In this document: one piece after another, positions 26,375-35,348 of the stretch
How positions within the stretch are numbered: position 1 is the first letter of the stretch
Layout of the letters: each line of letters begins with the position of its first letter
Assembly: GCF_003977685.1 (NCBI RefSeq)
Contig: NZ_RYZH01000034.1
Coordinates: 1 to 64,000, forward strand
Length of the DNA: 64,000 bases
Reading direction: 5' to 3'
Origin: Tautonia sociabilis
Lineage (GTDB): Bacteria; Planctomycetota; Planctomycetia; Isosphaerales; Isosphaeraceae
The notes under the pieces: generated by a model
The model's database searches: none
What the model saw: the letters and a program-made list of their open reading frames with translations, nothing else
What the model was told of the DNA's origin: nothing
Made by a program: the position numbers and the translations under genes

Positions 26375-27080
26375 TCGGGGGAGAACGGCCCCAGGCTTCG
26401 CCCCGCTGGGAGACCGCGCCCTGATGGCTCGGTTCGATCGGGAGGACGAAGCGGCGGCCTGGGCCGAAGCGATCCGGAGCCGTCGGTTGCCCGGCGTGCT
26501 CGACGCGGTCGCCTGCTTCGAGACGGTCGCCGTCTTCGCCGACCCCGACGCGGTCGATCCGGGGGCCCTGCCCGAGAGGCTGCTCGCGATTGCTTCCCCG
26601 ATCGGCCAGGGGCCGATCGGCCCGAGGACGCACCGGGTGCCGGTCTTGTACGATGGGAAGGACCTGGACGAGGCCTCCCGAGCGCTTGGGATCGAGCCAG
26701 GGGACCTGGTGCGCCTTCACTGCGAGGCGGTGTTCGTCGTCCGGGCGATCGGGTTCCTGCCGGGCTTCCCGTACCTCGGCGGGCTCCCCGAGGCGCTGAC
26801 CGGCCTCCCGAGGAGGCAGCCTCCCCGGACCCGGGTTCCCGCCGGATCGGTGGCGATCGCGGGGAGCCAGTCGTGCATCTACCCGGCCGAATCGCCCGGG
26901 GGCTGGCACCTCCTCGGCCGGACCCCCCTGGTCATCGCCGACCTCTCGAGCGGGTTCTTCCCAATGGTTGCCGGCGATCTCGTCCGCTTCGAGCCGATCG
27001 GCCCCGATCGGTTCGATGCCCTCCGGGGCCTTCGGCTCGGGGAGCCGGACCGCGGGGGGGATCTCATCCCGCTCCGGTGA
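26361..27080 (+). CDS. pxpB: 5-oxoprolinase subunit PxpB
   Basis: 239 residues of the KipI/PxpB family. FAPLGDRALMARF near the N terminus, VFVVRAIGFLPGFPYLGGLP (hallmark, about 128-147), TRVPAGSVAIAGSQSCIYP and SPGGWHLLGRTPL are all present. With PxpA and PxpC it forms the ATP-dependent 5-oxoprolinase that opens 5-oxo-L-proline to glutamate. GTG at 26361 was chosen because GGAGGG lies 5 nt upstream. It overlaps the end of the selenoprotein gene by 14 nt, so translation is coupled. Confidence 0.92.
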   Translation: MSRPDRGRTAPGFAPLGDRALMARFDREDEAAAWAEAIRSRRLPGVLDAVACFETVAVFADPDAVDPGALPERLLAIASPIGQGPIGPRTHRVPVLYDGKDLDEASRALGIEPGDLVRLHCEAVFVVRAIGFLPGFPYLGGLPEALTGLPRRQPPRTRVPAGSVAIAGSQSCIYPAESPGGWHLLGRTPLVIADLSSGFFPMVAGDLVRFEPIGPDRFDALRGLRLGEPDRGGDLIPLR

Positions 27081-27146
27081 TCGGATGCCGCGACTCGGCC
27101 CGGTCGGGGCCAAGGCCAAAATCGAGGTGCGGAGGAGGCCGGTGCG

Positions 27147-27869
27147 ATGATCCGGGAAATCGACCTGAACGCGGACCTCGGCGAAGGGTTTCCGGACGAC
27201 GACGCGCTGCTCGACCGGGTCAGTTCGGCCTCCATTTGCTGCGGAGCCCACGCGGGGGGACCGGATGTGAGCCGCAGAGCGATCGAGGCGGCGCTTCGCA
27301 AGGGAGTGGCCGTGGGAGCCCACCCCGGCTTCCCCGACCGCGAGGGATTCGGCCGGAGGGAACGCCAGGCGAGCCCGGCCCAGGTGGAGGCGATCGTCCG
27401 GGAGCAGCTCGATCGCTTCGGGCAATGGGCCGCCGGACTCGGGGCGGAGGTCCAGTTCGTCAAGCCGCACGGGGCGCTGTACAACCAGGCGCAGCGGGAT
27501 CGAGGGATCGCCTCGGGTCTGGTGGCGGCCGTCTCCGGCTTCGCTCCCCGGCGGCCGATCCTGGGACTGGCCGGGAGCGTGCTCGGCGAGGAGGCCAGGC
27601 GAGCCGGCCTCCGCTTCGTGGTCGAGGGCTTCGCCGATCGTCGGTATCGCCCGGACGGCTCGCTCGTCCCGAGATCGGAGCCCGGCGCCGTGATCGACGA
27701 CCCGGAGGAGGCGGTGCGGCAGGTCCTGTCGCTGATCGGCCGGGGGCCGGAGACGATCTGCCTGCACGGCGACGACCCCGGAGCGCTTCGCCTGGCCGAT
27801 CGGCTGCGGACGGCCCTGGCCGACGCCGGGGTGCTCGTCCGGAGCTTCGTCCGGGGGACGGGAGCGTGA
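27147..27869 (+). CDS. pxpA: 5-oxoprolinase subunit PxpA (LamB/YcsF family)
   Basis: 240 residues. The family signatures IDLNADLGEGFPDDDALL at the N terminus, SICCGAHAGG, AVGAHPGFPD, VKPHGALYN and a C-terminal ICLHGDDPGAL are all present, with the Asp/His residues of the metal-dependent deacetylase-like fold. It supplies the catalytic part of the PxpABC 5-oxoprolinase. It follows pxpB by 66 nt and overlaps pxpC by 4 nt (GTGA). Confidence 0.96.
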   Translation: MIREIDLNADLGEGFPDDDALLDRVSSASICCGAHAGGPDVSRRAIEAALRKGVAVGAHPGFPDREGFGRRERQASPAQVEAIVREQLDRFGQWAAGLGAEVQFVKPHGALYNQAQRDRGIASGLVAAVSGFAPRRPILGLAGSVLGEEARRAGLRFVVEGFADRRYRPDGSLVPRSEPGAVIDDPEEAVRQVLSLIGRGPETICLHGDDPGALRLADRLRTALADAGVLVRSFVRGTGA

Positions 27870-28918
27870 CCGAGCGGGACGAGCTGGCGACATCCGGCCT
27901 GACGGTCCTGCACCCCGGCGCCTGGACGACGGTCCAGGACCTCGGCCGATTGGGCCTTCGGTCCCGGGGGGTTCCCCCGGGAGGAGCGTTCGACTCGCAA
28001 TCGCACGAGCTGGCCAACGCCCTCGCGGGGAACCCTCCGGGAGCGGCGACCCTGGAGCTTGTGCTCCTCGGCGGCAAGTTCCGGGCCGATGGCCCCCTGG
28101 CCGTCGCCCTGGCCGGGGCCCCGATGCCCGCCCGGGTCCTCTCCGGCTCGGGAAGCCGAACCGTCCTCCCCCCGATCGGGTTCGGGCTCCTCCCCGGCGA
28201 CGTGCTCGAACTGGGCGGCCTCCCCTCCGGAGCAAGGACGTACCTGGCCGTCCGGGGAGGCTGGAGAACGCCGATCGTCTCGGGAAGCCGATCGTCGGAG
28301 CGGCCGCTCCGGGAAGGGGAGCGGATCCCCGCCCTGCCGAGTTCCTCCCCGATCCGGCGGCCACGCCCCTGCCTCCTCGCGATCCCCGGGCAGGAGGGCC
28401 TCCCGATCCGGATCATCGAGGGCCCCGATGCCGAGCTGCTGGTCGACCGGGACTGGCACCAAAACCCGTTCGTCGTCTCCTCCGAGAGCGACCGGATGGG
28501 CCTCCGGCTGGACGGGCCTCCGATCCAGGTCCGCACTCCTCCCGACCGGCCGTCGATCCCGGTCCTCCCGGGAGGAATCCAGGTTTCCGGAGGCCGCCCG
28601 ATCCTCCTGGGAGTGGCCGCCGGCACCATGGGAGGCTACCCGCTCGTCGCGGTGGTCGCCTCGGCCGACCTCCCCCGCCTGGCCCAGGCGAGGCCAAGGG
28701 ACGTGCTCCGGTTCGCTCCGATCTCCCTGGCGGAGGCCAGGCGCCTCGATCGGGAATCGAGACGCGCTCGGCGGGGGATCCTCCTCCGCCTTGAGGCCGC
28801 GGTCGGCGGGGCCGGCACCCTGGCCGATCCGGAGCGACGGCCCCCGGGGTCCGGTCCCTCGGCGGAAGGCGAGCCGTCCGACCGAAATCGACCTTGCCGG
28901 GGCAGGGAGGACGGGTAA
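27866..28918 (+). CDS. pxpC: 5-oxoprolinase subunit PxpC (biotin-dependent carboxyltransferase-like)
   Basis: 350 residues. LTVLHPGAWTTVQDLGRLGL at the N terminus, GVPPGGAFD, NPPGAATLELVL and the C-terminal PVLPGGIQVSGGRPILLG match the KipA/PxpC family. It starts at GTG 27866, overlapping the pxpA stop by 4 nt. The final ~40 residues are Arg/Pro/Ser-rich beyond the family core. It completes the pxpBAC set downstream of the selenoprotein gene. Confidence 0.93.
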   Translation: MTERDELATSGLTVLHPGAWTTVQDLGRLGLRSRGVPPGGAFDSQSHELANALAGNPPGAATLELVLLGGKFRADGPLAVALAGAPMPARVLSGSGSRTVLPPIGFGLLPGDVLELGGLPSGARTYLAVRGGWRTPIVSGSRSSERPLREGERIPALPSSSPIRRPRPCLLAIPGQEGLPIRIIEGPDAELLVDRDWHQNPFVVSSESDRMGLRLDGPPIQVRTPPDRPSIPVLPGGIQVSGGRPILLGVAAGTMGGYPLVAVVASADLPRLAQARPRDVLRFAPISLAEARRLDRESRRARRGILLRLEAAVGGAGTLADPERRPPGSGPSAEGEPSDRNRPCRGREDG

Positions 28919-29020
28919 CCTATCGCCCGGCCCGTTCCGAGCGACCGGCCTCGGGTGGCCCCCACCCGACCGGCCTCGGCTCTCGGGCGAATCGTCCCGA
29001 TCACCGGCAAGGATGCCACG

Positions 29021-30436
29021 ATGTTCACGGTGGCCCCGATCTGGCGAGCCGCGGCGCTGATGCTGCCGATGGCGGCGTCGGCCGGCTGCGACTGGCTCCC
29101 GGTCCGTCGTCGCGTCGACCCGTCCCTCTACCCGGTGCCGAGCCGTCCCGACTCGGCCTACCTCCGGGGAGATCCGCCCGGCTTAACGACCGAGAGGGGA
29201 CCGGAATCCGGGACGACGCTCGCCCAGCACGACGGCCATCGATCCCCCCCGCCCGGGACGCCTCCCCCGCTGATTCCCGTCGCTCCCGAGGAGGCGATCG
29301 GAACGCCCCCCCCAACCCCGCTACTCGACGCCGCGCTCGTCCGGGCCGAGGCCGTCCGATCGGCCGCGCTCGACGAAGCGCCGGAGTCCGGCCCCGACTC
29401 GGAGCCCGAGCCCCCCCCCGACCCGATCTCCCCCGGGTCGCTCCCCCTCGCCCAAGCCGTCGAGACGGGAGACACCGATGCGGTCCCGGACGAGAAGCCG
29501 GTCGAGCCGGATCCCCCGGTCCTGCCGCTGTCAACCCCTCCTCCGCCGCCGGAGCCGGCGCCCTCCCTTCCCCTCGACCTTCCCCCGGTCGAGCCGGAAC
29601 CCGACACCGACCCGGACGTCGAGGAGGCCGGGCCGAGGCCGGATCCCCGGCCCATCGAACTGCCGCCGCTCGAGCCCACCCCTCCGCTGGACGCCGGGCC
29701 GGATGGCTCCGATCCACCCCCTCCCGAGCCGGAGCGGCTCGGGGCGGAGCCGTCGCCGTCGCCGCTTCGGCCGTCGGAGCACTGGCGGGCCGGCCTGCAA
29801 ACCCTGCTGGCGCTGACCGAGGAGCAATCCCGGCGCGAGGGAGGCTCGGCCGAGCTCTGGGCCTCACGCAACCGGGTCCTCCACTGGCTCTCGGACGCCG
29901 AGAATGAGCCCAACCCCGCCAGCCTTTGGCAGACCGTCATGGAGCTGCTCTCGGAGCCCGGACCAGGAGCCGATCCCGCGGCGATCCTCCCGGCTCCGAC
30001 CGAAGCGGCCGCCCCCGAAGAGGGCGCGACGCTCGACCTCCGGGTCTCGAAAGTCGCCTTCTGCCGGGAAGTCCTCGGCTTCGGCCAAATCGACCCGATC
30101 GACGCCAGCGATTGCCGAGCCGGCCAGGACGTGATCCTCTACTGCGAGCTGGAAGGGGTCCGGTATCGAAGCGACGGCGAAGGGCACCGCTCCCAGCTCT
30201 TCACCACACTTGAGATCATTCCCAGGGCGGAGGCCTCGGCGACCTGGCGAGAGGCCCGCACCGTGGACGACCATTGCGACCGCCCCCGTCGGGATTACTT
30301 CGTGGGCTATTGGCTCTCGCTCCCCGATTCGCTCCCCGTCGGGCGCTACGTCCTCCGCGTCTCGCAGCGCGACCTGACCTCGGGGGACGAGACGGTTTCG
30401 GAGTTGCCGTTCACCATCGTCGAGCGCGGCGGGTGA
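29021..30436 (+). CDS. Proline-rich probable lipoprotein with conserved C-terminal domain
   Basis: 471 residues. The N terminus MFTVAPIWRAAALMLPMAASAGCDW gives an export signal with a lipobox-like SAGC. About residues 60-250 are low-complexity Pro/Glu/Asp-rich (a spacer through the envelope). The last ~140 residues look folded: LDLRVSKVAFCREVLGFGQI, DVILYCELEGVRYRSDGEG, YFVGYWLSLPDSLPVGRYVLRV. No family was recognised. The start ATG has AAGGA 7 nt upstream. It faces the large propeller protein convergently. Confidence 0.75.
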   Translation: MFTVAPIWRAAALMLPMAASAGCDWLPVRRRVDPSLYPVPSRPDSAYLRGDPPGLTTERGPESGTTLAQHDGHRSPPPGTPPPLIPVAPEEAIGTPPPTPLLDAALVRAEAVRSAALDEAPESGPDSEPEPPPDPISPGSLPLAQAVETGDTDAVPDEKPVEPDPPVLPLSTPPPPPEPAPSLPLDLPPVEPEPDTDPDVEEAGPRPDPRPIELPPLEPTPPLDAGPDGSDPPPPEPERLGAEPSPSPLRPSEHWRAGLQTLLALTEEQSRREGGSAELWASRNRVLHWLSDAENEPNPASLWQTVMELLSEPGPGADPAAILPAPTEAAAPEEGATLDLRVSKVAFCREVLGFGQIDPIDASDCRAGQDVILYCELEGVRYRSDGEGHRSQLFTTLEIIPRAEASATWREARTVDDHCDRPRRDYFVGYWLSLPDSLPVGRYVLRVSQRDLTSGDETVSELPFTIVERGG

Positions 30437-30498
30437 TCCGATCCCCCGTCCCGGAGGGCGGCCCGAGTCATCGGACTGGTCCTCCCCTCCGGCCGCCA

Positions 30499-33400
30499 TC
30501 AATTGTTCAACGGCTGGGTGCTGCGGAGATAGGCGAACAGATCGCGGACCTGCTGCGCGCTCAACGGTTCGAGTAAGCCGGCGGGCATGACCGACTGCGG
30601 AACCCTGGTCAGCTCCTCGATCTCGGCCCGGGGGAGGACCTCGTTGCGGCCGTCGGCCCCCCGGAGGACGACCACGCGGTCGTCGCGGTCGACGAGGAAC
30701 CCCGTGACCACCCGACCATCGAGCAGGAGGGCGAGGTACGTCTCGTAGCCTTCCCGGACCTCGGCCGCCGGGTCGACCACGGCGGTGAGCATCGACCGGA
30801 GGTCGTCCCGCTGGTAGCTGGTGAGGTTCGGCCCGACGTCGCCGCCGTCGTCGAAGAGGGTGTGGCACTTGCCGCACGATTGGAGGAAGAGCTCCTTGCC
30901 GGTGTACGGGTTCCCGGTCCCGGAGCGGATCATCGCCTCGAACCGCTCGACCTCCCGGCGAAGTTGCTCGGCCGACGCTCCCCCCAGCTCTCCCCAGAGT
31001 TCCCGGGCCTTCGCGGCGAGGTCCTCGTCTCCCAGCAACACGACCTTCCGGCCCATCGTCTCGGGAACGAGGCGGCGGTCCACCCGACCGGAGGAGATCG
31101 CCTCGAGGAAGGCGTCGGCATACGAACGCCGGCCGACGAGGAGCTCCTGAGCGGCGTCCCGGGCCTCGTCCGGGAGGTCGTCGTGCAGGGAGATGGCGAG
31201 CTGGGCGATCTCGGGCTCGTCGAACGGCCGGAGGGAGGCCAGGGCCGCGGCCCGGAGGGCGTCGGGCCCCTCGGTCGAGGCCACCGCCTTCAGCGCCGGC
31301 AGCGCCCGGGGTTCGCGAACCTCGCCGAGGGTCCGGATCAGTTCCAGCCGGGAGGAGGGGTCGGCCGCCGGGTCGGTGACGATCGCAATCGCCTCGGCCA
31401 CCGCCGGGGCGTCTCCCTGGCGGACTCGGAGCGGCAGGGAGCCGCCTCCCGAAGCGGCGATCGCCGTCACGAGCCGCTCGGGGAGAGCCGACAGCGCCCT
31501 CCCCTCGAAGGCCTCCTCGAAACCGGCCAGGAGCAGATCGACCACATCCCGGGAAGGGGCCCGTTCCAGCAGAAGGGCGCAGCGGATGAGGTCGGCCCGG
31601 GAGCCCGCTCGGGCGAACCGTTGCATCAGGCGGCCCAGGATCGCCTGTCGGACGATCGGCTCGGCCCAGATCCCCTCCTCCTCGAACAGGGCGAGCACCC
31701 GGTCGGGCTCCTCCCCGACCTTGGACTCGATCGCCCACCAGAGGAGCAGGGGAAGGTGGGGATCGGCCGCATCCTCATCTCGGCGGAGCAGCGCCCGGAC
31801 GATCGGCAGGGCCTGAGGAGCCGGCAGGCGGCGGGCGGAGCTGGCCAGCTGGCTCCGGACGGAGACATACGGCTCCCGGGAGGCCAGGTCGGCCAGGGCG
31901 GCGGCGAATGCGTCGCTCACCTCGAAGTCGTCGCACATCAGGCGGACGGACCAGGATCGGACGTGGCGGTCGGGGTGGTCCAGCAGGGCGACCGCCGTCG
32001 GCTCGTCCAGCCCGCCGCAGAGGTTCAGGGCCCAGAGGGATTCGAGCGCCCGCTCGTCGGCCCGAAGGGCGAGCAGGTCCTCCCGGAGCCCGGGGATCAG
32101 CGACGGATCCTTCCGGTCTCCCAGCAGGCGAAGGGCCTCGCGGCGGAACCATCGGTTCGGGTGCTCGAGCAGGCCGAGCAAACGCTCCGACGACCAGGAG
32201 GACAGGTCGAACGGCGCCTTCGGACCGATCGCTCCGGGGAACGCTCCCGGCGCCGAGTCGGAGGCCCGGAGCCGATAGACTCGGCCGTTCGTCTTGTCCA
32301 CCCGGCCGGCGTAGTGGCTGCTATGGTCGATCCGCTGCTCGTAGAAATCCGAGATGTACAGGGCCCCGTCGGGGCCGAGGGCGATGGCGACGGGGCGGAA
32401 CCAGGGGTCCTCGGTCCTCATCGGGCGCTCCAGGTCCGCCGTCTTGAAGGTCGAGCCCTCGGGCATGACCTCGCTCAGGACCACCTGCCCCTGCAAGGGC
32501 TCGACGCCGAAGAGCTTCCCCGGGTAGGGCTCTGGAAACGCGCCCCCCTCGTAGAGCAGGAAGCTATGCGAGAACCGAGGGACGCTGTGATGGGCCATCG
32601 GTGGGAAATAGCCGAAGGCGTAGGGGTTCGACAGCGAGCCGTGCTTGGTGAAGCCCTTCTGGTAGTAACCGCCCTGGACGTAGTGGAATCCTCGGGTGTC
32701 GCCGCCGTTGTGTCCGGAGTAGACACGACCGACGGCGTCGATCTCCACGCCGAAGGTGTTGCCTCCTCCCTCGGCGAAGACCTCGTAGCGGCGAGTCTCG
32801 GGGTGGTATCGCCAGATGAGCTGCCCCATCGAGTGGACGATCGCCTCCTCCGGGTCTCCCGGACGCCGGATCCGACCGGTCACCGTGCTCCCCTGGGCGG
32901 CGTAGAGCCAGCCGTCGGGCCCCCAGGTGAGGCTGTTGGCGATGGAGTGGCTGTCCTCCAGGCCGAAGCCTTCGAGCAGAACCTCGGGATCGCCGTCGGG
33001 GACGTCGTCCTGGTCTCGGTCGGGGTAGAACAGCAGGTACGGCGGGTTGAGCACGAAGACGCCCCCCCGGCCCCTGGCGATCGAGGTGGCGAGGTTCAGG
33101 TCGTCGAGGAACACCGAGTGCGTCTCGAAGGTCCCATCGCCGTCTCGGTCCTCGTGGATCGAGACGCGGTCAATCCCGGGGGGGCCGTGGGGAGGAGGCT
33201 CCGGCGTCGTGTCATAGACCGTGCGGAGGAACTTGTCCCGGCTGACCGGGGTCAGGCCGGCGGGATCGGGGTACTGGCGATACTCGACGACCCACATCCG
33301 CCCCCGCTCGTCGAACGAAACCTGGAGCGGCTGGGCGATGACCGGATCGGCCAGGGCCAGGTCCACCGCCAGCCCCACCGACACCTGGAAGCGATCGAGG

Positions 33401-34074
33401 GCGACCTCCGGGGCCAGGGGGGGGGTGTCCCCCTGCCGGAGCCGAAGGTAGGCGTCCAGGTCGTCGAAGCGATCCAGGCGAGCGTAGGTCGCCCCCACGC
33501 TCGAAACCGGCCCGGCCGCCCACGACGGGTCGTCGCCGGCCCGGTATTCCCAGGGGCCTTCCATCTTGATCGCCTCGGCCCGGCCCTCGGCGTAGAGGGC
33601 GGGGGCGGCGACGGCGAAGTTGCTCCGGCCATCGTTGTAGTAGACCCGGACGGCGACCACGTTCGGCTCGCCGGGGCGGATGACCCCGTCGGGAATGGGG
33701 AAACGCCCCTGCTCGCCCAGCCCGCTGCGGAACCTCGGGGGGAAGGAGCCCGCGGCGCCGACCTGGACGCCATTGACGAAGGCGGCCCGAGCGTCGTCAA
33801 CCGGCTCGACGAACAGGGCCAGCGGCTCGCCGGCCCAATCGGCCGGGACCTCCACGGCGCAGCGATACCAGGCGAAGCCGTCCCGGCCGGAACTCGACCC
33901 CTCGGCCGGCCGGATCCGGGGCGGTTCCTTCCAGGTCTCCGGAATCGGCACCTCGCGCCAGGCCTCGTCCTCCGGGTTCGCAAGGCGAGGAGCCGCCCAG
34001 GACAGGCCGAGGCCGAGGCCGATCGAACCGGCCAGGAACGCCATCCCCCCGATCATTCCGAGTCGCCTGCTCAT
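30499..34074 (-). CDS. PVC-type propeller-HEAT-cytochrome protein (single chain)
   Basis: 1191 residues, exported (hydrophobic residues about 8-28). Galactose-binding-like beta domain at about 40-190 (FAWYRCAVEVPADWAGEPLA). A PVC-type membrane-bound-dehydrogenase/propeller domain spans about 225-610 with calcium-like repeats (HEDRDGDGTFETHSVFLD, DRDQDDVPDGDP), GPDGWLYAAQGS and SGHNGGDTRGFHYVQGGY. HEAT-like repeats cover about 630-990. A C-terminal cytochrome domain carries C1067-GK-C1070-H1071 (LQSCGKCHTLFDDGGDVGPNLT) and MPAGLLEPLSAQQVRDLFAYL. Such proteins are abundant in planctomycetes and are thought to oxidise sugars or their derivatives with electrons leaving through the c-type heme (inference). 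It is not in an obvious operon. Confidence 0.92.
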   Translation of the reverse strand: MSRRLGMIGGMAFLAGSIGLGLGLSWAAPRLANPEDEAWREVPIPETWKEPPRIRPAEGSSSGRDGFAWYRCAVEVPADWAGEPLALFVEPVDDARAAFVNGVQVGAAGSFPPRFRSGLGEQGRFPIPDGVIRPGEPNVVAVRVYYNDGRSNFAVAAPALYAEGRAEAIKMEGPWEYRAGDDPSWAAGPVSSVGATYARLDRFDDLDAYLRLRQGDTPPLAPEVALDRFQVSVGLAVDLALADPVIAQPLQVSFDERGRMWVVEYRQYPDPAGLTPVSRDKFLRTVYDTTPEPPPHGPPGIDRVSIHEDRDGDGTFETHSVFLDDLNLATSIARGRGGVFVLNPPYLLFYPDRDQDDVPDGDPEVLLEGFGLEDSHSIANSLTWGPDGWLYAAQGSTVTGRIRRPGDPEEAIVHSMGQLIWRYHPETRRYEVFAEGGGNTFGVEIDAVGRVYSGHNGGDTRGFHYVQGGYYQKGFTKHGSLSNPYAFGYFPPMAHHSVPRFSHSFLLYEGGAFPEPYPGKLFGVEPLQGQVVLSEVMPEGSTFKTADLERPMRTEDPWFRPVAIALGPDGALYISDFYEQRIDHSSHYAGRVDKTNGRVYRLRASDSAPGAFPGAIGPKAPFDLSSWSSERLLGLLEHPNRWFRREALRLLGDRKDPSLIPGLREDLLALRADERALESLWALNLCGGLDEPTAVALLDHPDRHVRSWSVRLMCDDFEVSDAFAAALADLASREPYVSVRSQLASSARRLPAPQALPIVRALLRRDEDAADPHLPLLLWWAIESKVGEEPDRVLALFEEEGIWAEPIVRQAILGRLMQRFARAGSRADLIRCALLLERAPSRDVVDLLLAGFEEAFEGRALSALPERLVTAIAASGGGSLPLRVRQGDAPAVAEAIAIVTDPAADPSSRLELIRTLGEVREPRALPALKAVASTEGPDALRAAALASLRPFDEPEIAQLAISLHDDLPDEARDAAQELLVGRRSYADAFLEAISSGRVDRRLVPETMGRKVVLLGDEDLAAKARELWGELGGASAEQLRREVERFEAMIRSGTGNPYTGKELFLQSCGKCHTLFDDGGDVGPNLTSYQRDDLRSMLTAVVDPAAEVREGYETYLALLLDGRVVTGFLVDRDDRVVVLRGADGRNEVLPRAEIEELTRVPQSVMPAGLLEPLSAQQVRDLFAYLRSTQPLNN

Positions 34075-34221
34075 CGCTGTCCCAACCCCAGGGCTCGCCT
34101 TGCGATCTCGACCCAGCTCGGGGAGGGCCGATCGGCCCTCCCGGAACCTTTCGGTCGAGGGTAGGGGATGGGGGCGGCCGAGGGAAGGGGCCGGTCGTCC
34201 CGGCCCGGAGCGGCACTCCTC

Positions 34222-34929
34222 TCAGGAGCCGGGCCGTCGGCGACAGGCCAAGCCCAGCGCCGCTCCCAGGCCGACCGCTCCCCAGAGGACCAGCGATCCG
34301 GGCTCCGGAATCGGCACCTGGGGACTGGTCGGCGGGTTCGGCACGGGCTGCGGCCCTCCCCCGACGTCGATCGGCGGGAGGATCGGCTCGCCGGGCACCT
34401 GGACCGGCGGCAGCGGGATCGGCGTCTGGTTGCGGACGATCCGGTCCCGCTCCAGGATCGGGCCGATCAGCGGGTGGAACCGGTCGAACCGAGCGGGGTT
34501 GAGGCTCCGCCGCCACCGGAGGTAGTCGGCCGTGACGGAGTCGGGGATCCGCCCGCTCTCGTCGGCGGCAAGCAGGATGTCCAGGAACTGGGGGCGAGGC
34601 ACCCGGATGTTCCCCTGGCCCAGGGCCCGAGCGAGCATCGCCTCCTGGCGGCGGAAGGCCTCGGAGTCGAGGATCGCCTCGCGGTTCAACTGGGTCGCCC
34701 GCAGCCCAGCGGCGGCCGCCTCGGCCCGGAGGGTCCCGGCATCCGGCTGCAAGAGATTCCGCAGTGTGACGTTACGCTCGACCGTCGCCTGGAGGCGGTC
34801 CCGCATCGGGCCGGCCCCGGCGGGGCAGGGAGCCAGCCAGGCCGCGAGCAGCAAGGCCGCGGCCGGCACCAGCCGGACTCGAAGGGAGAGGGGCCTTCGC
34901 CTCCCTCCCGGGATACCAATCGCTTCCAT
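34222..34929 (-). CDS. PEP-CTERM sorting-signal protein
   Basis: 235 residues. Signal peptide RVRLVPAAALLLAAWLAPCPAGAG. A helical middle (about 45-150) and a Pro-rich linker follow. The C-terminal PEP-CTERM signal is PIPEPGSLVLWGAVGLGAAL followed by a basic CRRR tail. Exosortase systems cut such signals for export or attachment to the surface; no exosortase is in this window. ATG at 34929 was chosen for the signal peptide (weak GGTGGG upstream). The function of the body is unknown. Confidence 0.82.
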   Translation of the reverse strand: MEAIGIPGGRRRPLSLRVRLVPAAALLLAAWLAPCPAGAGPMRDRLQATVERNVTLRNLLQPDAGTLRAEAAAAGLRATQLNREAILDSEAFRRQEAMLARALGQGNIRVPRPQFLDILLAADESGRIPDSVTADYLRWRRSLNPARFDRFHPLIGPILERDRIVRNQTPIPLPPVQVPGEPILPPIDVGGGPQPVPNPPTSPQVPIPEPGSLVLWGAVGLGAALGLACRRRPGS

Positions 34930-35348
34930 GGGAGACCCACCCGTTCCGCTCCGGCCATCCGACGATCGGCGGGGAATGATGCCAGATTCCCGCTCCGGCA
35001 CAACCGGAATATCGGAGGGCGCCCCGACCGGCTTGAAACGATGGGGCGGATTGTCGCGATTTCCTGACCCCTCCGCTCACCACTGTCAAGGTCGGTTTTC
35101 TCTTCCCACGGACCGTTGGCTCGGACGCTCTCCGGATCGGCCCCGAGCCCTCTCCGGGGCCTGCTCCCTCCTGCCGATTGATTGCAATGGCCCGAGCCGG
35201 GCGGGTATGGTGGGGCCGGGTTCCGGGCCGGGCTTCGATCCGAGATCGGCCCCCCCCGATCGATCGGCCGCCGGGGCGACCGCCCCCCGGCTCGATCGCG
35301 ACGGGACGACCCGATGCCACCCCGCTGACGCCCCTCCGAGGTGACACG
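34930..35348. other. 419-bp divergent intergenic region
   Basis: No gene is supported. It separates the PEP-CTERM gene (minus) from the aldehyde dehydrogenase gene (plus). A plus-strand promoter candidate lies at 35182-35211. Confidence 0.5.
35182..35211 (+). promoter_or_regulatory. Candidate promoter of the aldehyde dehydrogenase gene
   Basis: TTGCAA (35182-35187), an 18-nt spacer and TATGGT (35206-35211), leaving a leader of about 130 nt. Confidence 0.4.
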
